This document shows positions 15,553-23,886 of a stretch of DNA of 28,432 bases, one piece after another. Made by a program: the position numbers and the translations under genes. This DNA is from an uncultured Sutterella sp. (lineage in GTDB: Bacteria > Pseudomonadota > Gammaproteobacteria > Burkholderiales > Burkholderiaceae_F): NCBI GenBank assembly GCA_937943605.1, contig CALEAW010000093.1, positions 1 to 28,432 on the forward strand, in the 5' to 3' direction. Every line of letters starts with the position of its first letter. The stretch's first letter is position 1. The notes beneath the pieces were generated by a model. That model ran no database searches and was not told the origin of the DNA. It was given only the letters and a program-made list of their open reading frames with translations.

Positions 15553-15584
15553 AATGCAAGGATGAGATATCCTTGCATTTTTTT
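15553..15584 (+). terminator. Terminator of the 172-aa secreted protein gene
   Basis: A perfect 11-bp stem (15553-15563 with 15569-15579, loop GAGAT) is followed by a T-run to 15584, 7 bp after the stop codon. Confidence 0.92.
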
Positions 15585-15621
15585 AGAGATTCATCTTAAA
15601 AAGCGACAAATGGCCTAAAAA

Positions 15622-16071
15622 GTGTCTTACTCTTTCATTCCATTGGTCAGTTTTTATGTGTGGTTCGCCGAGTGGTTAGCAGCGGATGTCGATCCGTGTG
15701 CTGCTACTTCTGGTGGCAATCTATCCATCGTATTAGCATTTTGGGCAACCTTTCCGCTGATCTCCGGTTTGTTATTACGTTGCTGTTTGCAGCCGTTTCC
15801 CTTCAATGGTGTGGCCAAATATGTTTTGCTGTGCTGCTTTCCTAGCCTCTGCTTATGGATTGCATCACAGGCTACTTTTAGATTTATTTATGGCATTGAG
15901 GAATTTTTAGAAAACTTGGCTATCTGGCCTTGGATTTATGAGGTGCAATGTTATAACGAGATTGAAGCCAAAACGATCGTTGTCGCTGTTGTTATGGGCA
16001 TCATATTTTATTTTCTGATGGTTGTAGGCCTTTTTTGCTTGTCAAGGATTGAACAACGACCGTTTCATTGA
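15622..16071 (+). CDS. Small polytopic membrane protein of unknown function
   Basis: 149 aa from a GTG at 15622, with a second GTG possible at 15658; an in-frame TAA at 15616 rules out an earlier start and no strong ribosome site is seen. Four hydrophobic segments are evident: around FIPLVSFYVWFAEWLA, LSIVLAFWATFPLISGLLL, YVLLCCFPSLCLWIAS and IVVAVVMGIIFYFLMVVGLF, with Cys residues in or near them. The DUF3592 gene starts 47 nt later on the same strand, so the two may be co-transcribed. No family is recognised. Confidence 0.6.
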   Translation: MSYSFIPLVSFYVWFAEWLAADVDPCAATSGGNLSIVLAFWATFPLISGLLLRCCLQPFPFNGVAKYVLLCCFPSLCLWIASQATFRFIYGIEEFLENLAIWPWIYEVQCYNEIEAKTIVVAVVMGIIFYFLMVVGLFCLSRIEQRPFH

Positions 16072-16118
16072 TATTTAAAAACATCAGAATAAGTATGATT
16101 ATTCGGAGGTGGTTCGTC

Positions 16119-16586
16119 ATGTTTTGGCTGATTGCTTTGGTACTATTTGCCATGGGGTTTTGGAACATTCATCGTTACAAAACGACGCTAACGCATTGTA
16201 GGCAGGTCATGGCGGTATTAAGCGAACTACGATACACACCTCCAATGAATGGTTTTCGTAGTAAGACCTATCCAGTCTTCAAATATTCTTTGGATGGTGT
16301 TGAGTACGAGACTGAATATCAATACCAAGCCATTAACCGTTCCAAAATTACGCATAGCATCGAGAGAGAAGGACTTAAGGAAGGCCGACTAAAGCAATGG
16401 CTTAGTGCCTTGGCTCAACAACAACCAGAGTTTGCGATTGGACAAACATACTGGCTCCATGTCAATCCAAATCAACCTAGAGAAATATATTTGGCAGGTC
16501 AAAATGTGTTTGCTCAAGAAGCGAAATGGTTCGTTTTGGGTTTTGTGTTACTGATTTTTGACCTGATCTTTTTTGTGATTCGTTAA
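16119..16586 (+). CDS. DUF3592-type membrane protein
   Basis: 155 aa from the ATG at 16119, chosen because GGAGG (16105-16109) lies 9 nt upstream; longer in-frame starts (TTG 16068, ATG 16095) lack a ribosome site. A transmembrane helix at residues 3-20 and another at the C-terminus (FVLGFVLLIFDLIFFVI) flank a soluble domain of the DUF3592 kind: YPVFKYSLDGVEYETEY, then FAIGQTYWLHVNPNQPREIY. The same domain type is found in the convergent 762-aa protein that ends 6 bp away (YNPDNPKEVID). Its function is unknown. Confidence 0.75.
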   Translation: MFWLIALVLFAMGFWNIHRYKTTLTHCRQVMAVLSELRYTPPMNGFRSKTYPVFKYSLDGVEYETEYQYQAINRSKITHSIEREGLKEGRLKQWLSALAQQQPEFAIGQTYWLHVNPNQPREIYLAGQNVFAQEAKWFVLGFVLLIFDLIFFVIR

Positions 16587-16592
16587 GCCTTT

Positions 16593-18881
16593 CTATGTGC
16601 CTGATTTTCTCCAGTCAATCTGGATGACAAAATCATTGAGCTGCAGGTCAGGGTGATGGTGTACGAATTTATCTCGAACTTGATTCGCTAGTTGAATCGG
16701 ATCGAAATTAAGTTGTACACGTTGTAGTCCTTTGATGGCAACAGGAGGATCGCCTTCATCAGGTGTTCCAACTGTGACAGTGAGAACAAACTCTTCAGGA
16801 TAAAAAAGATAAGCCCAGGCCGCATATCTAGAGCGGCCACTACCAAATTGGAAACGGTTCGTCTGTCTTTCAAGTCCAGGCAGGTTGTCAGTTTCCAGAC
16901 CAGCCCATTTCTTCAAAGCGTTTTCTAAGAGGCCAGTGATGGCTTTATCAAATGGTGCATAGGCATTATTCGATGCGTCCGCGCGGGAATCTTCACGCAA
17001 GTTTTCTTTTTCAAGCCAATCGGTTGCTTGCTTAGTCGTGTTGGCCGCGGCTTCCAAGGCCTGTACTTCTTCTGGCGTTAGTTCTCGGATCGTAATGGAT
17101 GGCTCATCATCTTTTGTAATGCCATCAGAGCCATAGGCGGTCGGCGCGGTGATCCATTGACCATTTTGCTTGATACCGGTGGTTTCAATTGTTCCGTCTT
17201 TATGAAAAGTAGTGTATGGCCCATTAGGTTGGCCGTGAGCCATGTTGGTTTCTACTGCTTTTTGTCCATTGGGCCAATACTTGATGTATAGGCCATTGAG
17301 TTGGCCTTGTACATAATGGGCTTGGAGGAGAAGGTTACCGTGTTCGTCATATTCTTTACGAACCCCTTCTAATTGCCCGTTGAGATAATGCTCTTCAATT
17401 GCAAGAGAACCGTTTGAGTGATAATAGGTCCATGTGCCGTCCTTATCACCCCAACGCCAATGGCCTTTTTCAGTGATGTGACCTGTGGTTGGATTAAATC
17501 TCAGATAGTCACCGTCCAAATGACCACCGTTAAAATGGCCAGTCGCTGTTTTACGCCCATAGTCGTCAGTATGTTGAAAGGGCCCGACTCGTATATCGTC
17601 ATGATAGGTTTCGAAGGCTACTAAGCGACCTTTGAGGAAGGTTTGTGCGAGCCCATGACGTTTTCCTTGATGATAACGAGTGAGTGTTGTGACGGCTAAG
17701 GATTCCTCTTTAAGCGTACCCGTAAAAGGTTGCATGTTATTGGCTGTCAGTATCAGTCCACCAGAAGAAACAGTTTCTGAGACTAATGTGCTTGTGAAGT
17801 TCAGAGCCAAGGCGTCTTCCCAAAATTGCCAGGTTAGACGGCTTGCGATGAGGCTGATGAATGCTAGGCTTAAGAGTGAGAAACCTTTGATCGGGGTGCT
17901 AGCAAACCATAGGTGTCGACAACATATAAGTAGTCCAAAGAGTGCCAGGCCACCTGTCATAAGACCTAGACCAAGGGCGAGCCAACCTTGCCATTGCGCT
18001 CTAACGGTCGAGATATCAATAACCTCTTTGGGATTGTCAGGATTGTAAGCAACCATCACGCGAGAACCAGTGGCTCTAGGAGCGTTGCTGTCGGATTTAA
18101 TGTCAAAGCGAAGCGGTGTTTCAAAGTCCGTATTGTTTTTCAAAGTAAAACGTACGATTTCAAAAGCCTGATGTTCTCTTTGAGTGAGGCCCTGAGAGTT
18201 TTGAGACATCACGGACTGCTGACTGATGCGAACGATTTGTGCTTCAGTGATTATGCCGAGACGCTGAAGGTGTCGATGAGAAGTGACAATGTCAAATCCA
18301 TAAATGACGACCCAGAGCGCGACAAAGATCAAGGAGGTTGATAGCAAAAGATCTACGAGCGACATACGACCTCCTGATAGACGGTGATGTACCTGTGTTG
18401 CGTGAGACTTTTGTTCGTTACAGGCAACTAAACGCATTTGCAATTCACCGATATGGTGTGTCAAACGATCAATGTCATTGGTTTTTAACGCTATCTGGCT
18501 TAAAAACCGTTGTCGATCTGTTTGCGAATCTCGAAAGAGAAGGTCAAGCGTTTGGACGGTTTGTCGGATACCTAGGCTGTCGAAGAGTAGGTCTTTTTTT
18601 GTGAGTTGGTAAAGAAATAGGTACTGGCTTGGAAGAGACTCACCATCCAAGAGGGCGACTCCAATTTCGGCAATGGAAAGAAAGACAAGGTCAAAGAAGC
18701 CATGAGAATCGTTGGCTGGTGAAGCGTTGATTAAATTAGGCTCGGTATCGCGAAGAGCTTCAATGCCAACATGAATCAATGATGATATAGAGAGTTGCCT
18801 TGCAGGTGTATGGCCGACATGTTGGTCATAGGTGTTTAACAGCACGTTGACCAAGTCGCTTTGCTCGTCAATAAAACGCAT
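16593..18881 (-). CDS. Large membrane protein: DUF3592 domain plus YwqK/MORN-type repeats
   Basis: 762 aa in several parts. Residues 1-170 are soluble and largely helical. A transmembrane helix (about 177-197) is followed by a DUF3592-like domain (205-290, FTLKNNTDFETPLRFD, VAYNPDNPKEV) and two more helices (298-320, 333-350). Residues about 383-577 hold a run of YwqK-type repeats of 20-25 residues, such as HSNGSLAIEEHYLNGQLEG and WPNGQKAVETNMAHGQPNG. A soluble C-terminal domain follows. YwqK proteins are commonly annotated as antitoxins, a name with little direct evidence. The ATG has GAGGTG 4 nt upstream. The gene is divergent from the second YwqK protein at 19017. Fusing DUF3592 to YwqK repeats is unusual in my knowledge. 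Confidence 0.8.
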   Translation of the reverse strand: MRFIDEQSDLVNVLLNTYDQHVGHTPARQLSISSLIHVGIEALRDTEPNLINASPANDSHGFFDLVFLSIAEIGVALLDGESLPSQYLFLYQLTKKDLLFDSLGIRQTVQTLDLLFRDSQTDRQRFLSQIALKTNDIDRLTHHIGELQMRLVACNEQKSHATQVHHRLSGGRMSLVDLLLSTSLIFVALWVVIYGFDIVTSHRHLQRLGIITEAQIVRISQQSVMSQNSQGLTQREHQAFEIVRFTLKNNTDFETPLRFDIKSDSNAPRATGSRVMVAYNPDNPKEVIDISTVRAQWQGWLALGLGLMTGGLALFGLLICCRHLWFASTPIKGFSLLSLAFISLIASRLTWQFWEDALALNFTSTLVSETVSSGGLILTANNMQPFTGTLKEESLAVTTLTRYHQGKRHGLAQTFLKGRLVAFETYHDDIRVGPFQHTDDYGRKTATGHFNGGHLDGDYLRFNPTTGHITEKGHWRWGDKDGTWTYYHSNGSLAIEEHYLNGQLEGVRKEYDEHGNLLLQAHYVQGQLNGLYIKYWPNGQKAVETNMAHGQPNGPYTTFHKDGTIETTGIKQNGQWITAPTAYGSDGITKDDEPSITIRELTPEEVQALEAAANTTKQATDWLEKENLREDSRADASNNAYAPFDKAITGLLENALKKWAGLETDNLPGLERQTNRFQFGSGRSRYAAWAYLFYPEEFVLTVTVGTPDEGDPPVAIKGLQRVQLNFDPIQLANQVRDKFVHHHPDLQLNDFVIQIDWRKSGT

Positions 18882-19016
18882 AAGGCACCTCGCAAAAGTG
18901 AGGAGATGTAAACACTGATGTCAGCCAAAACGCTCAACAGCTATAGTTAATCTTAATGGAATCAAGATTTTTCCTACAAGTCCTTGCGTCACAAAGATCT
19001 TAATAAGGAGATCATC

Positions 19017-20063
19017 ATGAGCAAACTCGGTTTTTTGGTTGCTGTTGCTGCTGTTGGTCTTGGAGCGGCCGTAGGCGCTTGGTATTACAAATATCAGCTC
19101 TATGGTTGGTTACCTTCGACAGCTTCGTCCGAGCTCAAGAATGTTGATGGCTTATTGATGGACAAGGACGGGAAACCGTTTACAGGGCGTGTCAAAGATG
19201 CTTCAGATTCCGGCTATTCTCTTTATGCCTATAAAGACGGCAAGCTTGACGGGCTCAATGTGGTCTTCAGTGAAGGTCAACTTCGTGAGATAGGGCACTG
19301 GCAAAACGGTGAGCAAAATGGCCTTTTTGAAGCCTGGACAGACAAAGGTGTGCTGGTAGACCACGGCATCTTTAAAGATGGTGAGCGTGATGGCGAAACT
19401 GTTCAATATTGGCCAGATACCGGTAAGCTCAAGGTCAAGGCTCAGTATCGAGCAGGTAAGCTCAATGGTCTCGTTGAACAATACTATCCATCGGGCACCG
19501 TCCAATTAAAGCACATGTACGCTGATCATCAATTACATGGTGAAGCTTTGGATTATTTTGAAAATGGACAACTTCGGAGTTCAGTGAACTTCGAGCATGG
19601 CAAGCAGAACGGCCCGTTTAAACTTTTTTCTGATGACGGCCACCCTTTAGAAGAGGGCATGCTTAAAAACGGCGTACGTCATGGTCCTTTTACCGTCTAT
19701 TTTCCGCAAACAGGTAAACCCGCCCGTCAAGGAACTTATAAGATGAATGAGTACGACGGTGAAGTGACTATATGGCGACCTGATGGCATGAAAGTTGTTC
19801 AGACCTACAAAAATGGTGTTGCCAATGGCTGGCAGAAAAACTACAACGCACAAGGGGCGTTGATGGGCGAAATGATGATGAAGAATGGTCGTGCGACGGG
19901 TGAATTTCGTGCCTATGATTCGCGAGGCAATATTGTTCAAGAGGGCACCCATGATGATAATGCTGTGAGCACTGTCAAGGAAATGTCTTCGCCAAGACCA
20001 GAGTCGAATGAGGTTGCGCCCAATGACAATGGTGGAATCGTGATCAAAGAGGTGAATGAGTAG
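19017..20063 (+). CDS. YwqK-family repeat protein with N-terminal membrane anchor
   Basis: 348 aa from the ATG at 19017, with AAGGAG 8 nt upstream; an in-frame start at 18984 lacks one. A single N-terminal hydrophobic helix (LGFLVAVAAVGLGAAVGAWY) anchors or exports it. Nearly the whole remainder is about ten YwqK/MORN-variant repeats of 20-25 residues, with the recurring pattern Y..DG.L.....Y.NG...G (for example YRAGKLNGLVEQYYPSGTVQ). The tail is charged and lacks the repeat. It lies divergently to the 762-aa YwqK protein and is followed by small envelope-protein genes. The toxin-antitoxin name often given to this family is not supported by anything adjacent here. Confidence 0.82.
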   Translation: MSKLGFLVAVAAVGLGAAVGAWYYKYQLYGWLPSTASSELKNVDGLLMDKDGKPFTGRVKDASDSGYSLYAYKDGKLDGLNVVFSEGQLREIGHWQNGEQNGLFEAWTDKGVLVDHGIFKDGERDGETVQYWPDTGKLKVKAQYRAGKLNGLVEQYYPSGTVQLKHMYADHQLHGEALDYFENGQLRSSVNFEHGKQNGPFKLFSDDGHPLEEGMLKNGVRHGPFTVYFPQTGKPARQGTYKMNEYDGEVTIWRPDGMKVVQTYKNGVANGWQKNYNAQGALMGEMMMKNGRATGEFRAYDSRGNIVQEGTHDDNAVSTVKEMSSPRPESNEVAPNDNGGIVIKEVNE

Positions 20064-20128
20064 CTCAATCGTTCGAGTGATGACAATGATCAGCGAACCA
20101 AGGTATGGATTTATTGAGGATAGAGAGG

Positions 20129-20449
20129 ATGTATAAAGGCTTTTGGTTGCTGCCAGGTCTCCTTTTGTCATTTGTCTCAAGTGCTGACGAACTTCATACC
20201 AATGCGTTTGGAGACGTATTTAATGGCAGTTCGCCATTTTCTGTCGGTCATGTAGATACTTCTACAGAAGGACGTTTATGGTGCAATGCTTTCGGTGATA
20301 TTTTTGTTGAAGGCAGCCTTTTTGCAGTAGGACATCTCGATGGTGTCACTTCAGAGGGTGTGCTTTGCATGGATCAATTCGGTGATGTGTATGTCACTGG
20401 AAGTCCTTTCAAAATTGATGCCAAAGATGCTTTGAACCTCAAAGACTGA
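20129..20449 (+). CDS. Small secreted protein with three FGD repeats
   Basis: 106 aa from the ATG at 20129, with GAGGA 8 nt upstream; the frame is open from 20105 but without a ribosome site. A signal peptide (cleavage after the A of LLSFVSSA) is followed by three tandem units of about 28 residues: NAFGDVFNGSSPFSVGHVD, NAFGDIFVEGSLFAVGHLD and DQFGDVYVTGSPFKIDAKD. The consensus is FGD(V/I)(F/Y)..GS.F.VGH.D. Units two and three are each preceded by a cysteine (LWCNAFGD, LCMDQFGD), which could pair in the periplasm. I do not know this family. It follows the YwqK gene by 65 nt. Confidence 0.75.
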   Translation: MYKGFWLLPGLLLSFVSSADELHTNAFGDVFNGSSPFSVGHVDTSTEGRLWCNAFGDIFVEGSLFAVGHLDGVTSEGVLCMDQFGDVYVTGSPFKIDAKDALNLKD

Positions 20450-20467
20450 TGTTTGGGAGCTTTTTAA

Positions 20468-20875
20468 ATGGATTCCGGCGAGCCTAAAAATGGAGATTTT
20501 GTTTCGTTAGTCGAGCATCTTTCGACATCAAAGCTTGAGGTTATTCGTCAAGAAAACGAGCAGCTGATTTCAAATTCCCAAAAGCATCCACATACGAATA
20601 CGAACCTGGCGAATAGCAATCATCGTTTGGACAAACTGCTAGAGGCGTGGAGTACTTATCGCCAACAAAAAGAAACTGAAGAAAATGGCGTTGGAACTGT
20701 TCATCATAAGCAGAAGCTGAACTTGATTCAGCTAGTCATACTATTCACTGTGGTTTTTCTTTTATCGACGGATGAGTTTGGCGAGTATGGTACTGAAGCA
20801 TTCAGCATATGGTTCGATCGCCTAATCTTCTGGATTGACGAACTTGCTTATTCGCTTTCGAATTGGCTTTATTAG
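20468..20875 (+). CDS. Single-pass membrane protein of unknown function
   Basis: 135 aa. The first 90 residues are polar and probably helical, with many Gln, Asn, Lys and Glu (coiled-coil-like around LDKLLEAWSTYRQQKE). One transmembrane segment follows (LIQLVILFTVVFLL) and then an amphipathic tail with several Trp and Tyr. GGGAGC lies 9 nt before the ATG. The start is 18 nt after the preceding stop, and the next gene's ribosome site overlaps this stop codon, so it is one link in a co-transcribed series. No family is recognised. Confidence 0.65.
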   Translation: MDSGEPKNGDFVSLVEHLSTSKLEVIRQENEQLISNSQKHPHTNTNLANSNHRLDKLLEAWSTYRQQKETEENGVGTVHHKQKLNLIQLVILFTVVFLLSTDEFGEYGTEAFSIWFDRLIFWIDELAYSLSNWLY

Positions 20876-20886
20876 GAGTAGACATC

Positions 20887-22413
20887 ATGTCTAAATGCCG
20901 TTTTGCTCCTACAAATAAAGTCAAGTTGTCGATGAGTGTGGTGCTTGCGTTGGCTTTAGGCTATGTTGCCCTGTTGTTTTGGCAGGTAACTGCTTTTGAT
21001 CGTTTGGTTGGTTCACTGAATCTTGCATCCCTTCAAGGCTTTGATACTTTCGTAAGTTTTCATAAGATTGGTTTTTTGGAACGTGAGGTGGTCCTTGAGG
21101 TGGGAACACCAACTAGTTCCAAGATGTTAACAATGAGAGGACGGCTAAAAACAGGTGTGAGCCCTGTTCTTTTATTAACGCCCGAAAGTAAATCTGATGA
21201 AGAGAACACATTAGTCAAAAAAGCGAAACCCCAGCTAGAAGTCGCATTTGATGTGGTCATGCGTCCTCGATCAGCTAATCTTCATTGGAGGGAGGCCGTA
21301 GAACAAGACGAACGAATTGGAAGTGGCCAGCTGAATGCGGCATTTAAATTTCAAGATACAACGTTGTCATCGCTGCAGCTGACGGGAGACATCGGTGACA
21401 TAAAGATTCGACTTCCTGAGATTGGCTTATTTGTCGAGGCTGGCGAGAAAACGCTTTCGTATGTCTATCAGAACAGTCCTCGGTCATTGGATTTCAAATA
21501 TAAGAGTCAGCGTGATCAGGTGACAGCTGAGGATCAACCGCCTTTGGCGCTTGGTAGGAACCAATACGACATTACGATAAGGCCTGAACAGGACCAAAAT
21601 AACTTGAAGTTCCTCTGGCAAGCCGAAGAGGTCTTTTTTGCTGACTTGCCACCTATCAAAGTAGACCTTGTCGGGTCAGTGGCAACGCCAACTGATGTAT
21701 GGATCCCCTGTCTATTGTCACAGTTGTGTTTCTCATCTCGTCAACCATTATTCCCAGGGATTTGTCCGAAAGACATTAACCTCAATCCTTTTGAGGAATT
21801 GGGGCGTCTCTCTGCCAAAGGTAGGCTCGACAGGTTGACGATTGATTGGAAGACGGGCGCCGTCGATATGTCCGGAGCTTTTATCAGTCATGAAAGCTTA
21901 TCTGGACACTTAGATATTGAGGGAAAATTGAAGCCCGCTGTTCGAGGCCTCCACTCTGAATCACACATTGCCATGAATCGAGAGGTTGCCGATCTTTTCA
22001 AGGACTACGTGAGTATGGAGGTAGCTGAAAAAGATGAGAATAACATCTACAAAACTCACTTAACATTTGCGATGGATGAGCACGGACATATGAAAGTGTC
22101 GGCGAATGGCAAAGAAATCGAACGTTGGTCGAGTTCCGGCTTGGATTCACCGGACAATTCGGAGCCATATGACATCTTGGTGAGCGTCGAAGACTTGCCA
22201 AAGGATCAAACGCAGGCTGAAGTTACTATCTTGGAGCCATTGCGTACTCATATCTGCACCATGCCTGAAGTTAAGCATTGTAGTGGCAGCCATCAGAAGC
22301 CAAGAGGCTATGAGCTAAGGATTACTTTAAATCCCGATGTTGATCACGAAGAAATTCGTCGAAGAATTATGAAATTTGTGGAGGTCTTCATGGAAGATCA
22401 ATCTTTTAATTAA
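20887..22413 (+). CDS. Membrane-anchored periplasmic protein, possibly DUF945/YdgA-like
   Basis: 508 aa from the ATG at 20887, with AGGAG (20874-20878) 8 nt upstream; a longer frame from 20863 would overlap the previous gene. One N-terminal transmembrane helix (SVVLALALGYVALLFWQV) is followed by a large soluble region that looks beta-rich and repetitive (GQLNAAFKFQDTTLSSLQLT, GRLDRLTIDWKTGAVDMSG). The N-terminal pattern and the segment GFDTFVSFHKIGFLERE recall DUF945 envelope proteins, but this is a weak similarity. Four cysteines occur in IPCLLSQLCF and ICTMPEVKHC. It is co-oriented with its neighbours at gaps of a few tens of bases. Confidence 0.65.
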   Translation: MSKCRFAPTNKVKLSMSVVLALALGYVALLFWQVTAFDRLVGSLNLASLQGFDTFVSFHKIGFLEREVVLEVGTPTSSKMLTMRGRLKTGVSPVLLLTPESKSDEENTLVKKAKPQLEVAFDVVMRPRSANLHWREAVEQDERIGSGQLNAAFKFQDTTLSSLQLTGDIGDIKIRLPEIGLFVEAGEKTLSYVYQNSPRSLDFKYKSQRDQVTAEDQPPLALGRNQYDITIRPEQDQNNLKFLWQAEEVFFADLPPIKVDLVGSVATPTDVWIPCLLSQLCFSSRQPLFPGICPKDINLNPFEELGRLSAKGRLDRLTIDWKTGAVDMSGAFISHESLSGHLDIEGKLKPAVRGLHSESHIAMNREVADLFKDYVSMEVAEKDENNIYKTHLTFAMDEHGHMKVSANGKEIERWSSSGLDSPDNSEPYDILVSVEDLPKDQTQAEVTILEPLRTHICTMPEVKHCSGSHQKPRGYELRITLNPDVDHEEIRRRIMKFVEVFMEDQSFN

Positions 22414-22447
22414 AGAGCCAGGCGAAATTTGACACGAGGACAACCTT

Positions 22448-23017
22448 ATGAAATGCCACGCATTCTTGTGCCTATGCGGTGTGTTACTGCCTTTGGTTAC
22501 TTCTTTAGCAGCTCCAACAACCTCGGAACCCGAATATATACAGGGCCATCAGTTCAAACGACTCATTGGCAGTTTGATCGAAATCGAAGGCTGGAAAGGC
22601 AAAATACCAATGTCAAACGTATTTCTCGTCTGGAAAAGAGAACCTGTGAAAGAATGGTTAAATCGAGATATTTGGTTGGCGATTACTGTTGGACGCACTC
22701 AACCAGATTTGAAAACCGTCTTTTCGATGGAGAGCGATAAATATAAAAACATTTCGACTGAGGCTGACCATTATGTCTACGATTGTCGGCGTAATCGCGC
22801 AAAAGTCGTTGAACGCGTGAGAACAACTGGGCCGTTTAAGTCGGGTGACCAAGTATTTCAAAGTACGGACGCGAAGACCTTACCTTTTAATGGCGAGTGG
22901 ATCCAGTTTGATGGCAATATTTTAAATGCTACAAAATCACATCCAGATGCTCGATATATGAGAGCAGAACTCGAAATCATGTGGGAAGAAACTTGTGGCC
23001 GTGCTCAACGAGAATAA
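22448..23017 (+). CDS. Secreted protein, weakly resembling surface-adhesin E
   Basis: 189 aa. A signal peptide (MKCHAFLCLCGVLLPLVTSLA) is followed by a domain with YVYDCRRNRAKVVE, an aromatic GEWIQF segment and a final cysteine (EETCGRAQRE). A DC..R motif mid-way and a C-terminal Cys are found in the small periplasmic or surface proteins annotated as surface-adhesin E; this is a motif-level resemblance only. The two cysteines could form a disulfide. GAGGAC lies 8 nt before the ATG. It is the last sizeable gene of the envelope series. Confidence 0.65.
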   Translation: MKCHAFLCLCGVLLPLVTSLAAPTTSEPEYIQGHQFKRLIGSLIEIEGWKGKIPMSNVFLVWKREPVKEWLNRDIWLAITVGRTQPDLKTVFSMESDKYKNISTEADHYVYDCRRNRAKVVERVRTTGPFKSGDQVFQSTDAKTLPFNGEWIQFDGNILNATKSHPDARYMRAELEIMWEETCGRAQRE

Positions 23018-23043
23018 GGCTATATCTATATAAGAAGAAAACA

Positions 23044-23130
23044 ATGCTTCGAAAATCATTAATTACGATGAGCGCATTGATGCTTGCTGGGTGTGCGGCG
23101 GTTGTTTCGACTATGGACTTGTTGAGTTGA
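23044..23130 (+). CDS. Tiny lipoprotein (28 aa)
   Basis: A 28-codon ORF starting MLRKSLITMSALMLAGC, a textbook lipoprotein signal: basic N-terminus, hydrophobic core and lipobox LAGC with Cys17. Only 12 residues follow the cysteine. Entericidins and colicin-type lysis proteins are short lipoproteins of this sort but somewhat longer, so this may be a functional mini-lipoprotein or one cut short by a stop. AAGAAG upstream is a weak ribosome site. It lies 26 nt after the preceding stop. Confidence 0.5.
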   Translation: MLRKSLITMSALMLAGCAAVVSTMDLLS

Positions 23131-23278
23131 AATGACGTGACATCGGCAACTGATGAGGCCAATGGCATTCAAACATATTGGAAGCGTGAACAGGTTAATC
23201 AGCAAAACCCCGCCTTTCCTCCCCGCCTCTCATCTCTGGACCACCCACTCTTGTCAAGGGGTAGCAAGTAACTTTCTA

Positions 23279-23341
23279 GGCGCAAGCCCCAGGCGCTCAC
23301 CCCTGAGCGCCGTTTACCCATCAGCGCGGCCAAGGCCGCGC
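23279..23341 (+). repeat. Dispersed hairpin repeat, copy 2
   Basis: GGCGCAAGCCCC, then a perfect 8-bp hairpin (GGCGCTCA 23292-23299 with TGAGCGCC 23304-23311, loop CCCC), then ATCAGCGCGGCC, which continues into a second perfect hairpin (GCGCGGCC 23324-23331 with GGCCGCGC 23334-23341, 2-nt spacer). The first 53 bp correspond block for block to the minus strand of 1-55. Both copies are extragenic, as for REP-like elements. Confidence 0.6.
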
Positions 23342-23773
23342 ACCATTACTAAGAGATAAAGTCAAGACGCTCAAAGACAAAAAGACCCTGGCATGTGTAT
23401 GACGCTGTCTAATGCAGTATTATTGAATACATCCATCTTGATGTAAAAGCGCGTTTACGAAATGCTCGCATAACTTGACTGATTTGCGCACAGTAGTTGC
23501 TCATCAACCTAATTGAAATAGCGACTGGAACTCCGTAAAACGAAAGCAATAAGGCCCCCTTTGCCCTCCATTACTTATAGGGGACAAGCGATTCACAACA
23601 ACCAGTTTACTTTCACGCGAGAGGCCCATCCACCAATCTCTTAGGGCTATCGGGATCCCATTCGGAACTCCATGCCCACCATGAACTACAGAGGCGAGGG
23701 TTCCAGGCGAGATTTTGCTGAGTTTGTGCATTTTCCATCTGTATCGTTGACTTGTTTCTAGGTGTGTCCCTGA

Positions 23774-23801
23774 TTGTCAAAAACACTTTATGGCATATAA
23801 G
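23774..23801 (+). promoter_or_regulatory. Candidate promoter of the TPR/DUF4261 gene
   Basis: TTGTCA (23774-23779) and TATAAG (23796-23801) with a 16-bp spacer lie 85 bp before the ATG at 23887. Confidence 0.45.
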
Positions 23802-23875
23802 CTAGTTCTAACGCTTATTGTCGTTTGGCCTTTGCTGTTACTGCGTGTGTAAGCACGTCTGATGGCCCAAAATAG
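23790..23875 (+). pseudogene. Frameshifted lipoprotein-like remnant
   Basis: An ATG at 23790 opens MAYKLVLTLIVVW and stops at 23850. One base out of frame the sequence continues LAFAVTACVSTSDGPK and stops at 23873-23875. Joined near 23823-23829 the two read as a lipoprotein signal with lipobox VTAC and a very short tail, the same design as the 28-aa ORF at 23044. It ends just before the ribosome site of the next gene. Chance cannot be excluded. Confidence 0.3.
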
Positions 23876-23886
23876 AGGAGGCTCAC

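Larger units (their letters stand above)
23131..23886. other. 756-bp region, mostly non-coding
   Basis: Holds the second copy of the dispersed hairpin repeat (23279-23341), a promoter (23774-23801) and a frameshifted lipoprotein-like stretch (23790-23875). Between 23342 and 23760 I see no supported gene; a 75-codon minus-strand frame (23504-23731) has no ribosome site and no recognisable motif. It separates the envelope genes from the acidic cytoplasmic ones. Confidence 0.5.

Noticed and set aside
19647..20180. 177-codon minus-strand ORF
   Set aside because: It lies opposite the YwqK repeat gene, and its His/Ile-rich translation is a shadow of that repetitive coding sequence.
23504..23731. 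75-codon minus-strand ORF in the long gap
   Set aside because: No ribosome site, no recognisable motif and no supporting context.
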